A DNA stretch of 64,000 nt from Sterolibacterium denitrificans (lineage in GTDB: Bacteria > Pseudomonadota > Gammaproteobacteria > Burkholderiales > Rhodocyclaceae). The translations under genes and the position numbers were made by a program. Below, one piece after another: positions 35,501-46,570 of this stretch; position 1 is the first letter of the stretch; the number at the start of each line of letters is the position of its first letter. The notes beneath the pieces are model-generated. The model did not search any database. It was not told the origin of the DNA and worked only from the letters and a program-made list of their open reading frames with translations. The stretch lies in NCBI RefSeq assembly GCF_900174485.1, contig NZ_LT837803.1:1054001-1118000 (forward strand), read 5' to 3'.

Positions 35501-36777
35501 CCAATCAGTCGATCGCCTTGCCGCCGCAGGCTTCGATCATGGGCGCTTTCACGACGGTTGCGAACGGGGTGGCCAAGGGGCTGACATTTACCTACGGCGA
35601 TATCGGTACCCTGAGTTTCCTGGCCTATACCGACGACCTGGTGAAGTATTTCGGCAGCGCGGTCGGGGATACCCAATTCACCCAGGCTTCGGATGACCAG
35701 CGCAATGGCGATTGCGTGGTGGATTCGTTTTCCACCGTGCTTGAAGACGGCAAGTATGGCTGCAACATCGGTTCGTCCGGGGTGACGTCGGTGCGCTTCA
35801 CGCCGCATCATTACGAGGTCGAGCATGAGTTCAGCCCGGCCTGCGGCGCCTTCACTTATCTGGGCCAGCAGCCGGCGGCAATCCCGAAAGTGGTGATCAA
35901 GGCGCTGAACAAGACCGGTGGACAGTTGGTGCGCTTGCGCTCGGATTATCTGTCGGCATACCGGCCGGGCTTCACCGTCAGCGCCTTGAATGGCGGGGTG
36001 ACGATCGCGAACCCGGCAACGGCGGCGCCGGTTTCCATGGACTTGACCACGCCGCTGGCCTGGCCGAGCCCAAGCCCGGATGCAGGGAATGCGGACGGGG
36101 TGGAGGGCGGCCTTTATCAGAACGCGGCTTCCGGCTTCGTTCCAAGGCCGGCGGACAAGGTCTCGTACGACAATTTCGCCCTGAAAACGACGATTACCGA
36201 TGGCGACGGCATCACCATCACCAAATGCAACGGCGCGACTCAGGACAGCGATAGCTGCACTTCGCCCGCCACCAAGCTGCGCTTCGGCATTCTGAAGGTC
36301 GACAATGCCTATGGTTCGGAGCTGCTGCCGCTGTATGTGCCGGTGACCGCCCTGTACTGGGATGGCACGAGCTGGGCGAAGAATACCGCCGACAACTGCA
36401 CCAGCCTGAGTGTTGCCACGGGCGGCGCAAGCAGCATGGCGATCGGCAATTACAAGGGCGGACTGGCCAGCGCCGACGTCACGGTGGCGACTTCGACCGT
36501 GACGCTGAGTGCGGGTGCCGGCTCGATTCGCGTGAGCGCGCCGGGCAAGCAGGGCAGCGCGGACGTTGCGCTCAACCTGGGTTTGCCGGCAGCCACCAGT
36601 GATGCTTCCTGCTTGACCTGGGATACGGGCGCCGGCGCGCCCGGCGCCACGGTGGGCGCGGATCTGAAATATCTGCAGGGCGCCTGGTGCGGGGGGGGGG
36701 CTTATGCCAAGGATCCGCATGGGCGCATCAACTTCGGTACCGCCAAGAGTCCTTTCCTGTACAAGCGCCTGCATTGA
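32506..36777 (+). CDS. mshQ: MshQ-like (DUF6701) secreted pilus-associated protein
   Basis: A 1423-residue secreted protein. A signal-like hydrophobic segment ends in GGAFA-NG near residue 45. Residues about 145-490 hold four Ig-like repeats, each ending near CTVxYxQ or CVIAADQ with NANY. The C-terminal third is DUF6701 (FTPHHYEV, TYLGQQP, YGSELLPLYVPVTALYWDG, GAWCGGGAYAKDPHGRINFG). DUF6701 proteins are encoded by mshQ at the end of msh loci and are thought to sit at the cell surface with the pilus. Here it follows the mshP region after the glycosylation-type genes. A run of ten G bases lies near its 3' end. Confidence 0.85.
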   Translation: MSATKKPLTHQELPFPQTRIPGLMSDAWPSVLAVGLFSASGGAFANGWEPTITATQVAPGGTFRVDANYIYDGACGMRSKVRYVSGSCTPTGDTGWQGHTSNCFVDGTANRTYTMSASPTAPCVVVAEGTDTLGRNPSTTYTIKATQSINVTAVPPASAQGGNSFPVAATASSGLSVSVSVSGNCTYAAPNVTMTKTTGSCTVNFNQAGNATWVAAPEVGYTVNATGLPQTITVTTPAPASANYNSSFTVAATTNAGRPVAITTSGSCSGSGSGSATITMTSGTGVCTVKYNQTSNDPPYAPAAEVTNSTTAVKLPQAITFPEQATASRVFSNNSTFAISPTATRGSPDSGNAISYSSLNTGVCTVSGTTVTMKGVGDCVIAADQAGNANYAAAPQQTSLVTLTKALQSITVTQSAPATRDNGQTFTVKAKAVPSNLPVYVQGVGICSGSGNSTDTAVTITMTAAEGICTVVYTQTGDANYEAADPKTEYVSAASSSGCLGEGTYTGLRLGSSGGYLGWACNGGDYVSPGSSISCSPGNWNLPWYLLFGINLPPGIGFKGHVLQTEYNPGKTFKIQLAPGSTNEYNILNETDKTCFASGNGSYEFSGTRKGANSSAGYLVAIQDTATMPSGAYCNYSHSLTKWKVNNHGGYITLSNVGYPSSPAGCMGSDIFGLSRLVEYKAGKNYGHWGDSWVRNAAPSCSDSGARLTCQGYQPPVPDHIRYEFNSNNAYTCQPPEVTIKVCANSMPEMGAAGSCTVYGGYAVLRPLATKGSWSGLTAAPVTGFTGASSGVKLSHSVAGESVNLGYSNKSLSLVDNTLECYDTHTNRRVSCTAAMTYKSCPPFDAVEKGADNGTNLYTKLAGTAFEFDVVGAPAYADNITVELADVSAQGACDGAPLLQSLGTAAFSGGRKTYTATYNNAAAKVGVRIKDKDNTCYASTDPFSIRPAYLALSMTPASGVQKAGEDFTIEAAAKNSAGNTTMAYAGIPLVDERYIHDWTNQSIALPPQASIMGAFTTVANGVAKGLTFTYGDIGTLSFLAYTDDLVKYFGSAVGDTQFTQASDDQRNGDCVVDSFSTVLEDGKYGCNIGSSGVTSVRFTPHHYEVEHEFSPACGAFTYLGQQPAAIPKVVIKALNKTGGQLVRLRSDYLSAYRPGFTVSALNGGVTIANPATAAPVSMDLTTPLAWPSPSPDAGNADGVEGGLYQNAASGFVPRPADKVSYDNFALKTTITDGDGITITKCNGATQDSDSCTSPATKLRFGILKVDNAYGSELLPLYVPVTALYWDGTSWAKNTADNCTSLSVATGGASSMAIGNYKGGLASADVTVATSTVTLSAGAGSIRVSAPGKQGSADVALNLGLPAATSDASCLTWDTGAGAPGATVGADLKYLQGAWCGGGAYAKDPHGRINFGTAKSPFLYKRLH
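36691..36700 (+). repeat. ten-base poly-G tract inside mshQ
   Basis: Codons 1396-1399 (Gly-Gly-Gly and the first base of Ala) form G10. A change of one base would alter the last 25-28 residues. Such a long homopolymer is rare by chance and is a classic slippage site. Confidence 0.9.
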
Positions 36778-36864
36778 GCTGGCCGCTGCGGGGGATCGGG
36801 GTCTCAGGACCTTGGTCTTGGGGCCTCGATGGCATTCATGCTGGTATTCATGCCATTGACCAGG

Positions 36865-36892
36865 TAGGGGCGGGTTTCAAACCCGCTCCTGC
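36865..36892 (+). repeat. GGGGCGGGTTTCAAACCCGC-type hairpin, copy 1
   Basis: GCGGGTTT/AAACCCGC is a near-perfect palindrome flanked by G-rich and C-rich sides. A related element lies at 58398-58428. Confidence 0.75.
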
Positions 36893-36973
36893 GTCCTCGT
36901 CCTGTATCGGCACCGCGGGGCAGCCCCGATGGCATGCATGCGATGGCCTTGCCTGGCCCGAGGCATGAAAGCA

Positions 36974-37015
36974 AGAACCCGACTGGCCCCGGTGTGGCGG
37001 GATCAGTCGGGTTCT
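36974..37015. terminator. bidirectional stem between mshQ and pckG
   Basis: AGAACCCGACTG at 36974-36985 and CAGTCGGGTTCT at 37004-37015 form a perfect 12-bp stem with an 18-base loop. The flanks are not T-rich, so termination is likely but not certain. Confidence 0.65.
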
Positions 37016-37081
37016 GGATTCTGCTGGTTTTGCGGGTGTGCCGGGAAGTGAGTGGTGCGCCGCTTCCCGCGCGATGGCGCG

Positions 37082-38932
<1,851 letters not shown>

Positions 38933-39454
38933 GGTTGCGGAACTCTCCAGAAGATAGGGATGGGAAAGTACCTGAAAGTCGATCGATCGCGCTGGGTGGG
39001 TGATCGGTGGGCTTCCAGCTTTCCGTGTTGAGGGGGTATGCCCCGGCACGGAAGGGGTGGAGGCAAATGTGTAACTTGTCTGCTAAACCCGTAGCCGGCG
39101 ATTCTCGCATTTTCCTGTGTAAAGATCAAGTTAAGCGGTCGAGTGGCGCGGGTATATGCGCGGTTTCAGCAGGCTTTGGAGATTTGCCGGAATGCGGGTT
39201 CGACAGGCGCGCAGGCGTGTCTGGGCCAGCGAACGATGCCGGCAATGCGCGCTCGCCGGCAGCAAGGGGGAAGGGTAAAGGGCGATGGCGTGATTGCGCT
39301 TTCCGGCAAGAAAGGCGGCGTTCTACTGTCTGTTTCTCAAGCAATGTTTTGTCCGTCACTATAGAATGCGTGCCTGGTTCCGGCCCCGTTTGAAACGGGG
39401 TGCAAGACGGCAGATTTGACTGTGCAGGATATTAAATACAGCGGGTAACCCATA
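38933..39454. other. divergent promoter region of pckG and maeB
   Basis: 522 bp with no credible gene. It should contain promoters for both flanking genes. A TATAGAAT box lies at 39360-39367 in the maeB direction without a clear -35. A short hairpin (39384-39400) sits just downstream. Confidence 0.6.
39384..39400 (+). repeat. short perfect hairpin in the maeB leader
   Basis: CCCCGTTT-G-AAACGGGG, 55 bp before the maeB start and just downstream of a TATAGAAT box. It resembles the core of the GGGTTTCAAACCC family but is not the same repeat. Confidence 0.6.
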
Positions 39455-41740
39455 ATGGATGAAAGATTTCGCGCCGCAGCCCTCGAATACCATTTTCAGC
39501 CGAAGCCCGGCAAGATCGCCGTCACACCCATCAAGTCGATGCTCAATCCGCAGGATCTGGCGCTGGCGTATTCGCCGGGCGTGGCCGTGCCCTGCGAGGA
39601 AATCCAGAAGGATCCGGACAACGCCGAGAAATACACGGCGCGCGGCAATCTGGTGGCGGTGATCACCAATGGCACGGCGGTGCTGGGCCTGGGCAACATC
39701 GGCCCGCTGGCCGGCAAGCCGGTGATGGAAGGCAAGGGCGTGCTGTTCAAGAAGTTCGCCGGCATCGATGTGTTCGATCTCGAGATCGCCGAGAACGATC
39801 CGGACAAGCTGGTGGACATCATCGCTTCGCTCGAGCCGACCTTCGGCGGCATCAATCTTGAAGACATCAAGGCGCCGGAATGTTTCCATATCGAGAAGAA
39901 ACTGCGCGAACGCCTGAAGATCCCGGTTTTTCATGACGATCAGCATGGTACGGCGATCATTGCCGCAGCGGCCGTGCTGAATGGCCTGCGCCTGGTCGGC
40001 AAGGACATCGGGAAAATCAAGGTGGCCTGTTCGGGCGCTGGGGCGGCAGCCATCGCCTGCCTCGATCTGCTGGTGAGCCTGGGCGTCAAGGTGGAGAACG
40101 TCCATATCACCGACAGCAAGGGCGTGGTTCATGTCGGCCGTGACCCGAACATGGATCCCTCCAAGGCGCGCTACGCACGCCAGACCGATGCCCGCACGCT
40201 GGGCGACATCGTGCGCGATGCCGACGTCTTTCTCGGTCTGTCGGCGCCCGGCGTGCTGAAGCCGGAAATGCTCAAGACCATGGCGGCCAACCCCATCGTC
40301 CTGGCGATGGCCAATCCGATTCCCGAGATCCTGCCGGAACTGGCCAAGGCCACGCGCCCGGACGTGATCATCGGCACCGGCCGTTCGGATTACCCGAACC
40401 AGGTGAATAACGCGCTGTGCTTTCCCTACATGTTCCGCGGTGCGCTGGATGTCGGCGCGACGACGATCAACGAGGAAATGAAAATCGCCGCCGTGCTGGC
40501 GATTGCCGATCTGGCCCATGCCGAGCAGCCCGATGTTTCGCCGACGGCCTACAACAAGGTGGATTTCAAGTTCGGCCCCGAGTACCTGATTCCCATGCCT
40601 TTCGACTCGCGTCTGGTGATGAAGGTGGCGCCGGCCGTGGCCCAGGCGGCGATGGTTTCCGGCGTGGCCAGACGCCCGCTGGCGGATATCGAGAGTTATC
40701 GCGCCCAGCTCTCCGAGTTCGTCTATCACTCCGGCCTGCAGATGCGTCCGGTGTTTACCGCAGCAAAGCAGAATCCGCAGCGCATCGTTTTCTGCGAGGG
40801 CGAGGATGAACGCGTGTTGCGCGCCGTGCAGACCGTGGTCGATGAAGGTCTGGCCAAGCCCATCCTGATCGGTCGTCCGGATGTGATCGATGCGCGCGTC
40901 GCCAAGTACGGTCTGCGTATCAAGGCCGGCGAGGATTTTGCCCTGGTGAATCCGGATTCCGATCCGCGCTTCCGCGATTTCTGGACGGAGTACCACGAAA
41001 TCATGCAGCGCAAGGGCGTCAGCGTCGAGTACGCCAAGCGCGAAGCGCGGCGCCGGACGACGCTGATCGGCTCCCTGATGATCAAGAAGGGCTACGCCGA
41101 CGGCATGGTCTGCGGCACTTATGGCAGTCATTCGCAGCATCTGCGCTACATCAGGAATGTCATCGGCCTGCGCGAGGGCGTCAGGAATTTCTATGCGATG
41201 AACATGCTGATCCTGCCCAATCGCGCGCTGTTCATCGGCGATACCTATGTGAATTACGATCCGACGGCGGAGCAGCTCGCCGAGATGACGGTGCTGGCGG
41301 CGGATGTCGTGCAGCGTTTCGGTCTGACGCCGAAAATCGCCCTGCTGTCGCACTCCAGCTTCGGCTCGGAAGATACGCCGACCTCGTTGAAGATGCGCGA
41401 GGCCTTGCAACTGCTGCAGGAAACCGCGCCCCATCTCGAGGTCGAGGGCGAGATGCACGGCGATGCCGCGCTTTCGGCAGAGATTCGCGATCAGATATTC
41501 CCGAATTCGCGTCTCAAGGGGCAGGCCAATCTGCTCGTCATGCCGACGCTGGATGCCGCCAACATTGCCTTCAGCCTGCTGAAAACGGCTGCGGGCGATG
41601 GCCTGACGCTGGGCCCCTTGCTGCTGGGAGCGGCCCGGCCGGTACATATCCTGACGCCAACCGCCACCGTGCGGCGGATTGTCAACGTCACCGCGTTGCT
41701 GTCCGTCGAAGCGGCGACGCAGACACAGACGCAGCGCTGA
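39455..41740 (+). CDS. maeB: NADP-dependent malic enzyme with phosphotransacetylase-like domain
   Basis: A 761-residue two-part protein. Residues about 1-430 form the malic enzyme: [56 protein letters not shown] and the nucleotide motif [10 protein letters not shown]. The C-terminal half, about 440-761, is a PTA-like domain without independent catalysis in this class ([23 protein letters not shown]). It converts malate to pyruvate, CO2 and NADPH. The size fits MaeB rather than the shorter MaeA. It is divergent from pckG. Confidence 0.96.
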   Translation: MDERFRAAALEYHFQPKPGKIAVTPIKSMLNPQDLALAYSPGVAVPCEEIQKDPDNAEKYTARGNLVAVITNGTAVLGLGNIGPLAGKPVMEGKGVLFKKFAGIDVFDLEIAENDPDKLVDIIASLEPTFGGINLEDIKAPECFHIEKKLRERLKIPVFHDDQHGTAIIAAAAVLNGLRLVGKDIGKIKVACSGAGAAAIACLDLLVSLGVKVENVHITDSKGVVHVGRDPNMDPSKARYARQTDARTLGDIVRDADVFLGLSAPGVLKPEMLKTMAANPIVLAMANPIPEILPELAKATRPDVIIGTGRSDYPNQVNNALCFPYMFRGALDVGATTINEEMKIAAVLAIADLAHAEQPDVSPTAYNKVDFKFGPEYLIPMPFDSRLVMKVAPAVAQAAMVSGVARRPLADIESYRAQLSEFVYHSGLQMRPVFTAAKQNPQRIVFCEGEDERVLRAVQTVVDEGLAKPILIGRPDVIDARVAKYGLRIKAGEDFALVNPDSDPRFRDFWTEYHEIMQRKGVSVEYAKREARRRTTLIGSLMIKKGYADGMVCGTYGSHSQHLRYIRNVIGLREGVRNFYAMNMLILPNRALFIGDTYVNYDPTAEQLAEMTVLAADVVQRFGLTPKIALLSHSSFGSEDTPTSLKMREALQLLQETAPHLEVEGEMHGDAALSAEIRDQIFPNSRLKGQANLLVMPTLDAANIAFSLLKTAAGDGLTLGPLLLGAARPVHILTPTATVRRIVNVTALLSVEAATQTQTQR

Positions 41741-41761
41741 CCGTTACCGCCGTCCCGTCCG

Positions 41762-42919
41762 ATGTCCGCGAGCCGCTCCAAAACTGCGCTGATACTGACT
41801 GGAGGGGGCGCCCGGGCGGCGTATCAGGTCGGCGTGCTGGCGGCGATTCGAGACTTGCTGCCGGATACCAGACAAAATCCCTTCCCGATTCTTTGCGGCA
41901 CCTCGGCCGGCGCCATCAATGCGGCTTCGCTGGCGACCCAGGCCGATGATTTCGGTTTTGCGGTCAGCCGGCTGGAGGCAATCTGGGGAAATTTCCATGT
42001 CCGGCAGGTTTATCGGGCCGATACGCTGGGCATTTCCCTGACGGGAATGCGCTGGCTGGCATCTCTCCTGGGGGGCTGGCTGGTCAAGCAGGTGCCGCGC
42101 TCCCTGCTCGATAATGCGCCGTTGCGCGAGCTGTTGCTGCGGCATCTGAATTTCGATCGCATCGAGTCCGCCATTGCCAGCGGGGCGCTGCATTCCGTGA
42201 GCATCACTTGTTCGGGCTACGGCTCGGGTCAGAGCGTCAGCTTCTTTCAGGGAGGCTACGCGCTCGAAAGCTGGCAGCGTTCGCAGCGTTTCGGCGTGCA
42301 TACGCGGCTGAATGTCGATCATTTGATGGCATCGAGCGCGATTCCGTTTGTTTTTCCCGCCGTCCGGATCAACCGCGAGTATTTCGGCGATGGCTCGATG
42401 CGCCAGGTCGCGCCCATATCGCCGGCGATCCATCTCGGCGCCGACAAGATCCTGGTGGTTGGCGCCGGTCAGCGAAATGCCGGCGAGAGTTACCGGGAAT
42501 ACGGCTCGCGCTATCCTTCGTTGGCACAGATTGCCGGGCATGCGTTGTCGAGCATTTTTCTCGATAGCCTGTCCGTCGACCTGGAGCGCCTGATGCGCAT
42601 CAACCGCACGCTCAACCTGATTCCGGAAGATGTACGGCTTGCCCAGGGATTGCCATTGCGCCCCATCGAAGCGCTGGAGATTTCGCCCTCCAAGCGTCTC
42701 GATCATATCGCGGCGCGCCACGTCCGCAGCCTGCCCTGGGCGCTGCGCGCCCTGCTCGGGAATATCGGCGCCCTGAACAAGCGCGGCGGCGCGCTGGCCA
42801 GCTATCTGCTGTTCGAGGCATCCTATACGCGCGCGCTGATCGAGCTGGGTTACCATGATGCCCAGGAGCGGCGTGACGAAATTCTTGCCTTTCTGGATAT
42901 TTCACCCAGTACCGGATAA
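41762..42919 (+). CDS. patatin-like phospholipase
   Basis: A 385-residue lipolytic enzyme of the RssA/ExoU/patatin fold. The oxyanion loop GGGARAAYQVG is followed by the nucleophile elbow GTSAG (Ser48) and the catalytic Asp at about 210 in GDGSM. It has no signal peptide; the C-terminal 120 residues are helical with an unknown role. It probably acts on phospholipids at the inner membrane or in storage lipid turnover. It lies 21 bp after maeB and 13 bp before the cytochrome gene, perhaps by chance. Confidence 0.9.
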   Translation: MSASRSKTALILTGGGARAAYQVGVLAAIRDLLPDTRQNPFPILCGTSAGAINAASLATQADDFGFAVSRLEAIWGNFHVRQVYRADTLGISLTGMRWLASLLGGWLVKQVPRSLLDNAPLRELLLRHLNFDRIESAIASGALHSVSITCSGYGSGQSVSFFQGGYALESWQRSQRFGVHTRLNVDHLMASSAIPFVFPAVRINREYFGDGSMRQVAPISPAIHLGADKILVVGAGQRNAGESYREYGSRYPSLAQIAGHALSSIFLDSLSVDLERLMRINRTLNLIPEDVRLAQGLPLRPIEALEISPSKRLDHIAARHVRSLPWALRALLGNIGALNKRGGALASYLLFEASYTRALIELGYHDAQERRDEILAFLDISPSTG

Positions 42920-42932
42920 GGGGATCATGCGC

Positions 42933-44645
42933 ATGAGTACACGAAAGCGAAAGTCTTTTTTGCGCTCATGGCTGTTCGGTACACTGATGCTGATCATGGG
43001 CGCCGTGGCGGAGACCACCGCGGCATCGACACCCGATGCCGCATCCAAGGCCCCGGTGGCGGCGGAAGAGGAAACTGGCTCTGCCCGGATGATAGCCAGT
43101 CTGCCGGTGGTGGCCAGCGGCGGCAAGGCCAGCAGCACGGCGGATCACGGCAAGTTCAAGGAACTGCAAAGAGCCTTCAAGAGCGGGCCGGAAGTCACCC
43201 AGGCCTGTTTGACCTGCCATAACGAAGCGGCCCATCAGGTCATGCAGAGCGTGCATTGGACCTGGGAGACGGTCAATCCGCTGATCGACAAGAAACTCGG
43301 CAAGCGCCATGCCGCCAATAATTTCTGCGGCTCGCCCCTGTCCAACGAACCGCGCTGCACGAGTTGCCATGCCGGTTATGGCTGGCAGGACAAGAATTAC
43401 GATTTCACCAATCAGAACAACGTCGATTGCCTGGCTTGCCACGACACCACGGCCACTTACAAAAAGTTTCCGACCGATGCCGGGCATCCGCTGTACGAGC
43501 CGCGCGAGCGGGTCAAGGGCAGCGGCAAGTTCGAGCAGCCGCCCGACCTGACCCGGATCGCCCAGGCGGTGGGCAAGTCCGGACGCCATAATTGCGGCGC
43601 CTGTCATTTCAACGGTGGCGGTGGCGATGCCGTCAAGCATGGCGATTTGGATTCCTCGCTGATTGCGCCGTCGCCCGGCGTGGACGTGCACATGTCGCCC
43701 CAGGGCGGCAACCTGTCCTGCGCGGATTGCCATACCTTCAACGCCCATCAACCCTCGGGCAGCCGCTATGCCGCCATGGCGCGGGATACCCGGGGGCGCG
43801 ACATGAAGCACGAGGATCACATCCGGGCGACCTGCGAGTCTTGTCATGACCTGCAGCCGCACAAGAATGAGCGGCTCAACCGTCACGGCAAGCGGATTGC
43901 CTGCCAGACCTGCCATATCCCCGAGTTCGCGCGTGGCGGCATTGCCACCAAGACGCTGTGGGACTGGTCGACCGCCGGCAAGCGCGATGCGGAGGGCAAG
44001 CCGCTGTTCATCAAGGACGACCACGACCGCTTGATCTATTCGGCGGAGAAGGGCGATTTCAGCTATGGCGAAAACCTGCGTCCGACCTACAAGTGGTACA
44101 ACGGCGTGGTGCGGCAGATCGTGATCGACGAGAAGATCGGCGACAAGCTGGATGACAGGAACATTCTTGAGCTGAACCGCGTCGAGGGTTCGGCCAGGGA
44201 TCCGAATGCCCGCATCTGGCCCTTCAAGGTCATGGTCGGCAAGCAGCCCTACGATCCGGTGAACCAGACCCTGGTGGTGAATCACGTCTATGGCAACGAC
44301 GACACGGCGTTCTGGGGCAATTACGACTACGCGAAATCCATCCAGGCCGGCATGGATTACGCCGGCCTGCCCTACAGCGGCAAGTACGATTTCATCGAGA
44401 CGCGCATGAACTGGTTCATCACCCACATGGTGACGCCCAAGGAACAGGCGCTGCAGTGCCAGGATTGCCACACGCGTTCAGCGGAGGGCCGCCTGAGCGA
44501 GATCACCGACATCTATCTGCCGGGCCGCGACCGCAATCACTGGCTGGATCTGCTGGGAGGCGCGGCGGTGCTGGCGGTGATCGCGGCCAGCCTGCTGCAT
44601 GGTGTCGTCCGCATTCTGAGCCGACGCAGGGAGCATGACGCATGA
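42933..44645 (+). CDS. octaheme c-type cytochrome, tetrathionate reductase family
   Basis: 570 residues from the ATG at 42933 (AAGGGG ribosome site nine bases upstream; an ATG at 42927 is also possible). A hydrophobic N-terminal segment is an export signal or anchor. Exactly eight CxxCH heme sites are present: CLTCH (Cys92), CTSCH, CLACH, CGACH, CADCH, CESCH, CQTCH and CQDCH. A C-terminal helix (DLLGGAAVLAVIAASLLHGVV) should anchor it to the membrane. The heme count and spacing fit the octaheme tetrathionate reductase (OTR) group, which can also reduce nitrite and hydroxylamine in vitro, so the true substrate is open. The cytochrome b gene overlaps by 4 bp. Confidence 0.88.
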   Translation: MSTRKRKSFLRSWLFGTLMLIMGAVAETTAASTPDAASKAPVAAEEETGSARMIASLPVVASGGKASSTADHGKFKELQRAFKSGPEVTQACLTCHNEAAHQVMQSVHWTWETVNPLIDKKLGKRHAANNFCGSPLSNEPRCTSCHAGYGWQDKNYDFTNQNNVDCLACHDTTATYKKFPTDAGHPLYEPRERVKGSGKFEQPPDLTRIAQAVGKSGRHNCGACHFNGGGGDAVKHGDLDSSLIAPSPGVDVHMSPQGGNLSCADCHTFNAHQPSGSRYAAMARDTRGRDMKHEDHIRATCESCHDLQPHKNERLNRHGKRIACQTCHIPEFARGGIATKTLWDWSTAGKRDAEGKPLFIKDDHDRLIYSAEKGDFSYGENLRPTYKWYNGVVRQIVIDEKIGDKLDDRNILELNRVEGSARDPNARIWPFKVMVGKQPYDPVNQTLVVNHVYGNDDTAFWGNYDYAKSIQAGMDYAGLPYSGKYDFIETRMNWFITHMVTPKEQALQCQDCHTRSAEGRLSEITDIYLPGRDRNHWLDLLGGAAVLAVIAASLLHGVVRILSRRREHDA

Positions 44646-45277
44646 GCACGCAGCGCATCTACATCTACAAGCGCTACGAGCGCTTCTGGCACTGGTCGCA
44701 GGCTTTGTTGATCATCCTGATGATGCTCACCGGCTTCGAGGTGCACGGCAGCTATGCACTACTGGGTTACGGGCAGGCCGTGGATGTCCATACCTATGCC
44801 GCCTGGAGCCTGCTGACGCTCTGGGGCTTTACGATTTTCTGGCAATTCACCACCGGCGAGTGGCGCCAGTACATGCCTTCGCTGCGCAATGTGTCGGCGA
44901 TGCTGCGCTATTACACGGTCGGAATTTTCCGGAATGCGACGCATCCGTTCCGGCCGAGCGCGGTGAAAAAGCACAATCCCCTGCAGCGTCTGACTTACCT
45001 GGCCTTGCTGGCTTTCATCCTGCCGCTGATCTGGGTTTCCGGCCTGCTCTATCTGTTCCATGGCGACTGGCAACGGTTGCGGCTGGATCGGCTGCTCAGC
45101 CTGGAGAGTGTGGCCCTGGCGCACACGGCCGGCGCCTACATGATCGTGGCCTTCTTCTTTGCCCATGTTTATCTGGCCACCACCGGCCATACGGTCTTTG
45201 CTCACCTCAAGGCCATGATCACCGGCTGGGAAGAAGTCGATGATGCGCGGACGGTGGAGGATGGCGGCAAGCGCTGA
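44642..45277 (+). CDS. membrane cytochrome b (b561/HyaC type)
   Basis: A 211-residue protein with four hydrophobic helices and His residues placed for heme ligation (FWHWSQALLIILMMLTG; DVHTYAAWSLLTLWG; LAHTAGAYMIVAFFFAHVYL). It should accept electrons from the quinol pool and pass them to the octaheme cytochrome, whose gene ends in the overlapping ATGA. Together the pair looks like a quinol-linked reductase module. Confidence 0.88.
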   Translation: MSTQRIYIYKRYERFWHWSQALLIILMMLTGFEVHGSYALLGYGQAVDVHTYAAWSLLTLWGFTIFWQFTTGEWRQYMPSLRNVSAMLRYYTVGIFRNATHPFRPSAVKKHNPLQRLTYLALLAFILPLIWVSGLLYLFHGDWQRLRLDRLLSLESVALAHTAGAYMIVAFFFAHVYLATTGHTVFAHLKAMITGWEEVDDARTVEDGGKR

Positions 45278-45366
45278 GCCGCGGCGTACTTGCCGCAACC
45301 CGGTTCGAGGATGCTCGCCCCTGCCTGTGACTCGTCGCAAACGAGATCGGCCCGGAGATCGGCTCA

Positions 45367-46497
45367 TTATTTGTTGAGGCTTGCCAGATAGCGTTTTTCA
45401 AAAGCCTTTTTCGACCAGTGGAACAGCCGGTTCGCCGGGAATACCATGCTGCGCTGGGGGCTGCGATAGACCATGATGCCGCTGTCCAGGGTGTCGATGA
45501 TGCACATCAGTTCCGGACGGGGCTGGGCGGTGGGGGCGTGCCCCTGCAGGGCCAGATGCAGGTTCTGCGCGGCGGCCCTGGCCTGGAGTTCGGCCATGTG
45601 CGCCTGCTTGGGCAACCAGTCGGGGCCGGGAAAGCTGCCGGCATCGCCGGCGATGAACACGCGCTCGGCGGTTGGCACGCGGCAGTATGCGTCGGCCTGG
45701 ATGAAGCCGCCCGGCGACAGCGGCAGGCCGGAGTTTTCCGCCCACTGCGGTCCCGTCAGGCCGGGCATGAAGAGGATCAGGTCGGCATCGATCTGGCCGC
45801 CTTCGGTGGTGACGCCCTGCGCGGAAAAACTCACCAGCTTGTGGCCAAGATGGGTGGCGATCCGGCGCCGGGCCATTGCGGCCAGGATTTTGCCGACCGC
45901 CTTGTCGCCCAGGCGCTTGCCCGGTTCGGTGGCCGGATTGAAAAAGGTCAGCGTGAAGGCCTCGCGACGCTGCTGCTGGCGCAGCATGGTTTCGACGCCG
46001 AAGAGCAGTTCGAACATCGGCCCGCCGCGCATGGCCGCCGGCTCCTGAGGATTGCCGCCGAAGCCGAAGGCGATACGGCCGCTCCGCATGGCGGTGAGAC
46101 GATCACGGATGGCCTCGGCGGCAGCGATGCCTTCGCACAGCGTCAAGGCATGTTCGATGCCCGGCAGCTTGCGGATGAAGCGTCCACCCGTGGCAATGAG
46201 CAGGGCGTCATTCTTCAGCTCGCCCCGATCGGTCAGCACCGTGCGCCCTCCGTCCGCCAGTCCGCTGACCTGAGCCTGATGAAACTCCAGACGATGGCGC
46301 TGCAGAAAAGGCTGCAGGGGCCGGATGAGGCCGCCGCCCTGGCGCAAATGCGTTGGTATCCAGATCAGGCTGGGCAGGTAGACGAACTCAGGCTTGGGGG
46401 CGACCAGGGTAATGCGGGCCTGGGGCTGCAGCCGGCGCAGTTCGCGGGCTGCCGTCACCGCGGCAAAGCCGGCGCCGAGAATGAGAATGTGGGTCAT
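45367..46497 (-). CDS. SQR-like FAD-dependent oxidoreductase
   Basis: A 376-residue flavoprotein starting MTHILILGAGF at 46497; the frame extends to 46533. The FAD-binding GAGFAAVTAAREL is at the N-terminus, LIATGGRF in the middle, and VFIAGDAGSFPGPDWLPKQAHMAELQA near the C-terminus is the second FAD motif of sulfide:quinone oxidoreductase relatives. Cys residues occur (LCEGI, YCRVPT, MCIID), but I cannot show that they form the catalytic SQR pair, so NDH-2-like or other roles are possible. It faces the octaheme module across a short convergent gap. Confidence 0.8.
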   Translation of the reverse strand: MTHILILGAGFAAVTAARELRRLQPQARITLVAPKPEFVYLPSLIWIPTHLRQGGGLIRPLQPFLQRHRLEFHQAQVSGLADGGRTVLTDRGELKNDALLIATGGRFIRKLPGIEHALTLCEGIAAAEAIRDRLTAMRSGRIAFGFGGNPQEPAAMRGGPMFELLFGVETMLRQQQRREAFTLTFFNPATEPGKRLGDKAVGKILAAMARRRIATHLGHKLVSFSAQGVTTEGGQIDADLILFMPGLTGPQWAENSGLPLSPGGFIQADAYCRVPTAERVFIAGDAGSFPGPDWLPKQAHMAELQARAAAQNLHLALQGHAPTAQPRPELMCIIDTLDSGIMVYRSPQRSMVFPANRLFHWSKKAFEKRYLASLNK

Positions 46498-46532
46498 GGC
46501 GGCGAGATTCCGTGCGGGGGAAACGACCATCA

Positions 46533-46554
46533 TATATCAGTAAATTTGAATATA
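46533..46554 (-). promoter_or_regulatory. imperfect operator-like palindrome before the SQR-like gene
   Basis: TATATTC-N8-TGATATA on the coding strand, about 36 bp before the chosen start. The ATTC-N8 spacing resembles sulfide-responsive ArsR (SqrR/BigR) sites but with mismatches in one half. Confidence 0.4.
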
Positions 46555-46570
46555 GAAGTTTCGCCGTGAT

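Larger units (their letters stand above)
36778..37081. other. gap between mshQ and pckG 3' ends
   Basis: 304 bp between two converging genes. No gene is seen. It contains a REP-like hairpin (36865-36892) and a long perfect stem (36974-37015), listed below. Confidence 0.7.

Noticed and set aside
39359-41647. Long open frame antisense to maeB (about 760 codons)
   Set aside because: It mirrors a GC-rich, strongly coding gene; its His/Arg/Gln-rich composition has no family pattern, and maeB is certain.
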